A stretch of DNA of 10,398 nt, taken from a bacterium MnTg04. GTDB lineage: Bacteria > Pseudomonadota > Gammaproteobacteria > Steroidobacterales > MnTg04. The DNA lies in contig BFAU01000075.1 of assembly GCA_008975185.1 (NCBI GenBank), positions 1 through 10,398 on the forward strand, written 5' to 3'. Shown here piece after piece: positions 6,130-10,398 of this stretch (positions within the stretch are counted from its first letter, which is position 1; each line of letters opens with the position of its first letter). The position numbers and the translations under genes are program-made. The notes beneath the pieces are model-generated. The model was not told the DNA's origin and did no database searches. It saw only the letters and a program-made list of their open reading frames with translations.

Positions 6130-8481
6130 CTAAATATCTGCCGCCGGCCTCATTTGCCAACGAATCACGAGCGTCACTGACAACAAAAAGATCAGCATCG
6201 GGGCGCCTGATGATCCGCCGCCACCGCCACCGCCCGACACTGTATTCGTTACGGTGACCGCGGTGATGGCCGACGAGGAGACGCCAAAAATGTCGGTTAC
6301 CGTTAATTGAAAATTGAATGTTACGCTGGCGTTGACCTGGGGCGCGACAAAACTGGTGATTGCCGAATCCGGATTGTTCAAGGTGACTGCCGGGCCGACC
6401 GTCTGCACCCAGGCAAAGGTGATGAGGTCTCCATCCGGGTCTGCCGAATTCGATCCATCGAGGACTACGGTCACTCCTTCTCGAATGGTTTGACTGAATC
6501 CGGCGTTTGCGGTCGGCGCGCTGTTGGCAACATTTCGAATCGTAACGTTTGCGATATCGATTGTCAGAACGCCGCCGCCCGGGGCAGAAAGAATCACCTG
6601 GAAGTCTTCGTCGCCTTCCGCTACGTTATCCGCAAGCACCGGGATCTCGATCGACCTGGCGGTCGCATCGCCGCCCGCCCAGTCGAGTTGCCCGCTTAAC
6701 GCCGTGTAGTCAGTCCCGCTGGTCGCCGAGTTGTCTACGGTCTGGTATTGAACGCTCAATGCGCCTTCCGCGCTGCCGCGACGATTTACCATGACTATAG
6801 CCAGGGTATCGCGCTCGCCGACCTGTTGAGCAGCAGCGACGAAGCCCATCGAACTGGGCGCGCCGGCATCGCTGATAAAGACACTGGCGACATCGGGCGG
6901 TGTAATCGTCGCGCCTCCTTCCGGCTGATACAGGCGCACGAAGAATCGTTCGGGGTCTTCGCTGAGCCCGTCGGCGGTCAGGCTGATGGAAATTACCTTG
7001 TCGGCGCTTTCGCCATCGGCCCAGCTCAAAACGCCGGCGCCGGAAACATAGTCCAGTGTGCTCGCGGAACCGGGTTGGGTGTCCCAGGCGACGCTGACGG
7101 CGCCGCTGGCGCCGCCGCTTCGGCTGACGGCCAGCTGCAGTGCGCTTCCTTCACTGGCTCCGCTGGTCGCTGCAATCGAGAAAGTTCCTTGTGGTGAATC
7201 GAGAGTTTGATCTTGCAGGACGAACAATCCGCTGTTGATATCGCTGAGCAACAGGTTGCCGCTGGGCAGGTACGGATAAACGCCCCATGCGCCGTCAAAG
7301 GTCGCCAGGTTGTGGGCCGAAAAAGTATCGAGAAACCCGCTTTCAGCCGGCTGAACCGGGTTGCTGATGTCCAGAATCGTCAGGCCACGGGTGTAATTTG
7401 CCAGGTAGTAGCGATTGCCGCGCACGAAACCGTTGTGGTCGATTGCCGCTTCCGCGCCGGTCCAGGTTTCCGCCAGGACGGGTTGCGCGAGGTTGCTCAT
7501 GTCAAATATGCGCAACCGCGTGTTGCCGCCAAAATCGAGTTCGTCGAGTTCGTCCTGAACGAACGCGTATCTGCCGTCACGGGTAAACCACGCCGAGTGT
7601 ACGTAACCCAACCCGGCATAACTGGTCAAACTGAGACGAAAAGGGTTCGCCGGATTTGTCGCGTCCCAGATTTGAAAACTGTCCTCGTTTGCATCGATCA
7701 AGACGACACAATAATTCGTTGCGCCAGGGCACTGGTTGATCCGCGCATCGCGAATGGTTACCGAGCTAAGGTCATGCGAATCGCCGCCTGTGGGAGCGGC
7801 GGCGGCCAGCGTCAGCACAGTTGGTACGTCAAGTGCGTAAGCTCGGATTCTGCCGCCGCTCAGGTCTGAGCCGGCGGTGTACAGGACGGGCGGTACGCCA
7901 TCGACTGCCAGGCCGGTCGTGTAGTCCAGGTTCGTAATATAGACATTGTGTGCGCGCAGTTCTGGCGATATAGCGACGGAGCCGCCAACCGTGTGCGGCA
8001 GGGTGGACAGATCGATGAGCCGCAGGCCGATATTTGAAGCATCGGTCGTTACATAGGCATACGCACGAAAGCGTTGGCTGGTTTCATCGAAAAACTGGTA
8101 GACCTTGATATCCCGCCAGGTTGAACTGGCGCCCGCAACGGTGTCTATTTCCACTGGCGCCGAGGGGTTGCTGACATCGACGATGGCGACGCCATTGCGC
8201 AAACCGATCAATGCGTACTCGCGCTCGGTATTCAGATCATAAAACCCCCAGATGTCGTTGGCGTGCTGCGGATCGCTACTGAATTCGTCCAGCGCAATTT
8301 GCGACCAAAGGTTTACGTTGTTGCACGATAGCCCGCCGGCGGATCCATTGACGCAATCAGCGGCCGAGATCGCTGGGTTACCGGATGCCGCCTCGCCCAG
8401 GTTTTGGGTGCTGTCAGCTATCGCTGTGCTCGCCAGGCAAAGCAGGCAAAAAACCGCCGCGCTCAACAGATTGTTTATCAT
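6130..8481 (-). CDS. Secreted choice-of-anchor B-type protein with Calx-beta repeats and Gly-rich C-terminal anchor
   Basis: 783 residues from ATG at 8481, chosen because it opens a clean signal peptide (MINNLLSAAVFCLLCLASTA, cleavage near IAD). The frame stays open upstream to 8742, but that part runs over the preceding gene's coding end and is not signal-like. Residues about 57-425 form a propeller-like domain with LWSQIALDEF, NDIWGFYD (75-82), GVAIVDVSNP (97-106), STWRDIKVY (120-128), AWFTRDGRYAFVQDELDE (297-314), IDHNGFVRGNRYYLANYTRG (347-366) and ILDISNP. This is the signature of choice-of-anchor B proteins. Two Calx-beta domains follow (about 432-537 and 543-649), then a PKD/REJ-like domain (652-747, TANAGFSQTI and SADPDGD). 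Seven glycines (about 750-756), a hydrophobic segment (759-773) and Arg-rich RWQMR follow, resembling a GlyGly-CTERM sorting tail. Calx-beta acidic residues suggest calcium binding. Role probably at the cell surface; substrate unknown. Confidence 0.85.
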   Translation of the reverse strand: MINNLLSAAVFCLLCLASTAIADSTQNLGEAASGNPAISAADCVNGSAGGLSCNNVNLWSQIALDEFSSDPQHANDIWGFYDLNTEREYALIGLRNGVAIVDVSNPSAPVEIDTVAGASSTWRDIKVYQFFDETSQRFRAYAYVTTDASNIGLRLIDLSTLPHTVGGSVAISPELRAHNVYITNLDYTTGLAVDGVPPVLYTAGSDLSGGRIRAYALDVPTVLTLAAAAPTGGDSHDLSSVTIRDARINQCPGATNYCVVLIDANEDSFQIWDATNPANPFRLSLTSYAGLGYVHSAWFTRDGRYAFVQDELDELDFGGNTRLRIFDMSNLAQPVLAETWTGAEAAIDHNGFVRGNRYYLANYTRGLTILDISNPVQPAESGFLDTFSAHNLATFDGAWGVYPYLPSGNLLLSDINSGLFVLQDQTLDSPQGTFSIAATSGASEGSALQLAVSRSGGASGAVSVAWDTQPGSASTLDYVSGAGVLSWADGESADKVISISLTADGLSEDPERFFVRLYQPEGGATITPPDVASVFISDAGAPSSMGFVAAAQQVGERDTLAIVMVNRRGSAEGALSVQYQTVDNSATSGTDYTALSGQLDWAGGDATARSIEIPVLADNVAEGDEDFQVILSAPGGGVLTIDIANVTIRNVANSAPTANAGFSQTIREGVTVVLDGSNSADPDGDLITFAWVQTVGPAVTLNNPDSAITSFVAPQVNASVTFNFQLTVTDIFGVSSSAITAVTVTNTVSGGGGGGGSSGAPMLIFLLSVTLVIRWQMRPAADI

Positions 8482-8635
8482 GCTCGGTCTTGCACCCCTT
8501 CTGGCTGGCGATATCGATTGCCCATGGAGCCAGCGTAACCGGCCCTCAACCGTGCATGTTGATCGGATATACGGGAATTGGCAAAAAAATTGCAGCAGGC
8601 GCGACCCGTCGGACCGGGCAGTCGAAGTGCTTCGC

Positions 8636-9820
8636 TCAGGTCGACAGGCGCTTTTGCCGGCCGGTGAGCACGGTCTCGGAATGTGTATCCAGGCCCTGTG
8701 GCTTGTCGAAGCGTGGCTCCGCGCAAACCTGGTTGCGGCCAAGGGCTTTGGCCTGATACAGCGCTTCGTCGGCCCGTTGAATGGTTTCCTTGATTTCCTC
8801 GCCAGCCCGGTACTGGGCTACGCCGACAGACACGGTTACCTTGATATCATTGACGAAGGTACGCTTCTCTGTCAGTTCGCGAATTCGCTCGGCGCAATTT
8901 ATTGCGCCCGGCAGCCCGGTGCCGGGAAGCAGCACGATAAATTCCTCGCCACCGTATCGGCCCATTGGATGACCCCGCCTGCGGACCTGATCCATCGATC
9001 GCAGGATGCCGCCGGCGCGCATCGTGAACTCCGCAAGCACCTGGTCTCAAGCTTGGTGGCCGTGCTCGTCATTGACGCGTTTGAAATGATCGAGGTCGAA
9101 AATACAGATCGAAAAAATCCGGTTTTCTTCATCGGCACGGATTTTTTCCTCGTCCAGACTGCCCATGATGAAACGGCGATTATAGGTCCGGGTCAGTTCG
9201 TCGCGCTCCGCCTGGTGGGTGGCGGTTTCAACGGCGCGCTTCAGGCTATGATTCTGCTGGCGCAGCTTTTGCTTGAGGCTGCCGACGTAGTTGCCAAAAT
9301 AGGCGCTCCACAAGATCATCACGATCAAAACGGAATACCGCAGTGCTTCGCGAGTCAGTACGTCCTGGCTGGCATGAAGGACATTGTCGAAAAACAGTAA
9401 GGCGCCGTAGCCTCCGAGCGCGAACGCGGCGAGTAACAGCAGTTCCCCGCGGCTCAACCGGAACATCCCGAAAAGCATGGTCATCACATAGACCATCAGC
9501 ATGACGTCTCTGGCTGGCGGCGACAGGTACATCAGACCCAGGATCCAGCACATCGCGACCAGGCACTGAAAAAGCGTTAGCGATGGATCTTTGAAGCGTT
9601 TGTTAAGGCCAGAGCGCAAAACGATAAAAATCAACAGATTAGTAACCGCAATGCCACCGAGCAGGTACAGCAGGAGATCCTGGTCCAGCGTCAGGATTCC
9701 GCTGTAGTACCCTGCGAGACCAAGGGAGACCCACAAGACGTACGAGATCAGCGCCATGCCGGATCGGCGGAGGCGCAAGGCCTGTTTTTGATCGTTTTGC
9801 GGTACCAGTGAAAAATCCAC
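8636..9820 (-). pseudogene. Membrane-bound GGDEF diguanylate cyclase split by an in-frame TGA
   Basis: The reading frame runs 394 codons from GTG at 9820 (an in-frame TAA lies just upstream) to the stop at 8636-8638, broken at codon 258 by TGA (9047-9049). Residues 23-180 form about six membrane helices, then a linker helix (181-205), then a GGDEF domain: DELTRTYNRRFI (207-218), FDLDHFKRVNDEHGHQA (241-257), stop, DQVLAEF, RSMD (274-277), RYGGEEF (288-294), TVSVGVA, and ADEALYQAKALGRNQV. GGDEF proteins make cyclic di-GMP from two GTP. The stop sits exactly where HGHxxGD has its invariant Gly, consistent with GGA to TGA. A 7-residue extra segment (280-286) separates the RxxD inhibitory site from GGEEF. 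The 257-residue product would lack the active site. The start could instead be ATG at 9757; neither has a strong ribosome binding site. A sequencing error is not excluded. Confidence 0.85.
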
Positions 9821-9893
9821 TTACCAGTCCGTGGTTTGGTGAATGTCGCATAGCATCGGGGAAATCGGCTTTACAAAGCGTGAGGGTTGTCGC

Positions 9894-9922
9894 ATTCGTG
9901 AAAACTGCGCGGATTATGTCAA
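9894..9922 (-). promoter_or_regulatory. Possible sigma-70 promoter for the GGDEF gene
   Basis: On the minus strand a perfect TTGACA (9917-9922) stands 17 bases before ACGAAT (9894-9899), a weak -10 with three matches. Transcription would start near 9887, leaving a leader of about 65 bases before the GTG at 9820. It lies directly after the terminator of the ABC permease gene, where a new promoter is expected. Confidence 0.4.
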
Positions 9923-9934
9923 ATCAATTATTTC

Positions 9935-9957
9935 AAAAAGGCCCAATCAGAGGACCT
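9935..9957 (-). terminator. Intrinsic terminator of the ABC permease transcript
   Basis: On the minus strand AGGTCC and GGGCCT form a 6-bp stem (one G-T pair) around the loop TCTGATT, followed immediately by TTTT (9935-9938). It lies about 70 bases past the TAA of the permease gene. Stem, short loop and T-run fit a rho-independent terminator. Confidence 0.6.
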
Positions 9958-10026
9958 GCGGGACGCGGGGCCTGCCGATGACCTCAATACCGTGCTCGCG
10001 AACGATAATTCCTGGGCCAGGGCTGC

Positions 10027-10398
10027 TTAGCCGAGGATGCTCTCCCGGCGGTAAAACAAACTGGCAAGCCAGACAAATATTGCGCCGGCCAGCAAGGTGC
10101 TTGCTGCCGAGACCAATATCCACTCCGTCTGCAATGCTTCGCCTTTCATGATGGCGGTGATCAGCAAGTGCTGGCTGAGACTGGGAACGGCCATCAACTC
10201 GAAGGTGGCGTCAAGCGAGAATATCGCCGCAAAAATAATGGGCAAGGTCGGTACCAGCAGCACGATCGTCAGGTAAGTCTGGGCTTCCTTGTAGCTTCGG
10301 GTGAACGAGGCAACCAGCGTCATCATGCCGGCGCCGAACAGGGTAAATGGCAGCATGACCGCGAACACCGACAAAGCGATACCGGGACCGAAGTTGGC
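10027..10398 (-). CDS. ABC-2/NatB-type transporter permease, C-terminal part (cut by window edge)
   Basis: 123 residues are visible, open to the right edge and ending in TAA at 10027-10029. The fragment has hydrophobic segments at about 10-30, 42-62, 72-84 and 93-115. It carries the pattern SYKEAQTYL (35-43), VPTLP (49-53), MAVPSLSQHLL (69-79) and MKGE (84-87), which is typical of the C-terminal membrane part of NatB-like ABC-2 permeases. Such proteins pair with an ATPase (NatA-like) and export sodium or unknown small molecules across the inner membrane; a conserved EAQ...P...P...Q...GE pattern marks the family. The ATPase gene would be expected upstream, beyond the window. The transcript ends at the terminator at 9935-9957, so this is the last gene of its operon. 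Confidence 0.8.
   Translation of the reverse strand, partial: ANFGPGIALSVFAVMLPFTLFGAGMMTLVASFTRSYKEAQTYLTIVLLVPTLPIIFAAIFSLDATFELMAVPSLSQHLLITAIMKGEALQTEWILVSAASTLLAGAIFVWLASLFYRRESILG

Noticed and set aside
8576..8635. Possible terminator at the T7 run after the GGDEF gene (minus strand).
   Set aside because: The T-run (8582-8588) is not preceded by a convincing stem; only a CGAAG/CTTCG mini-hairpin lies about 40 bases earlier.
8482..8742. N-terminal extension of the choice-of-anchor protein to a start at 8742.
   Set aside because: It overlaps the GGDEF coding end in another frame, is Arg/Ser-rich without family likeness, and would bury a perfect signal peptide that starts at 8481.
9047..9049. 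UGA recoded as glycine, as in some candidate-phylum bacteria, would restore the GGDEF protein.
   Set aside because: UGA is the natural stop of the complete M61 gene (1394-1396), the lipoprotein (5356-5358) and the GGDEF frame itself (8636-8638), so general recoding does not fit.
8252..9400. Plus-strand 382-codon frame opposite the GGDEF and choice-of-anchor genes.
   Set aside because: It spans two well-supported minus-strand genes and the gap between them, and shows no domain of its own.
9843..10151. Plus-strand frame in the gap before the ABC permease.
   Set aside because: It runs antisense through the permease's intrinsic terminator and C-terminal coding sequence, with no family likeness.

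Overview
The window reads as chromosome of a free-living, probably marine or environmental gammaproteobacterium. This is inferred from a GC-rich but not extreme base composition, clear AGGAG-type ribosome binding sites, Sec and lipoprotein signal peptides typical of Gram-negatives, a possible GlyGly-CTERM-like tail, a diguanylate cyclase-type protein, and a GTAGGAGCGGCTTTAGCCGCGA-type intergenic palindrome pair of the kind common in gammaproteobacteria. No ribosomal or other marker gene is present, so the lineage cannot be narrowed from this sequence alone.

Layout. (1) 1-700, minus strand: the N-terminal 233 residues of a trypsin-like peptidase of the 'SNNHVLA...NTIDAA' family, running off the left edge. 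(2) 701-1393: about 690 bases without a convincing gene. It holds a 33-base fragment matching the 3' end of a tRNA gene (937-969, minus), a GTTCCCAA direct repeat and a CAGTTACAAT-type inverted repeat. This looks like a remnant attachment region of an integrated element. (3) 1394-3295, minus: a complete secreted M61-family (glycyl aminopeptidase-like) metallopeptidase with a PDZ domain. (4) 3296-3573: a REP-like palindrome pair and a strong hairpin. (5) 3574-3972, minus: a small exported NTF2/SnoaL-like protein. (6) 4192-5358, plus, the only gene on this strand: a lipoprotein joining a transglutaminase-like domain to TPR repeats. (7) 5403-6089, minus: a six-helix membrane protein of unknown function. 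(8) 6130-8481, minus: a large secreted choice-of-anchor-B-type protein with two Calx-beta repeats, a PKD/REJ-like domain and a Gly-rich anchor tail. (9) 8636-9820, minus: a membrane-bound GGDEF protein split by an in-frame TGA. (10) 10027-10398, minus: the C-terminal part of an ABC-2/NatB-type permease, running off the right edge and closed by a clear intrinsic terminator.

How the genes relate. Most products are predicted to be exported or membrane-bound: peptidase, lipoprotein, surface protein, membrane signalling protein and permease. They do not form an obvious single pathway. The genes at 9820, 8481 and 6089 lie in the same direction with gaps of about 154 and 40 bases and may be co-transcribed. 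The left end (peptidase plus tRNA fragment) looks accessory; the rest looks like ordinary chromosome.

The strongest oddity is the GGDEF gene. A TGA replaces the invariant glycine of the HGHxxGD motif, and a 7-residue insertion separates the RxxD inhibitory site from GGEEF. Together these suggest a decaying diguanylate cyclase. I see no CRISPR array, toxin-antitoxin pair, transposase or intact integrase, and no convincing new defence or biosynthetic system.
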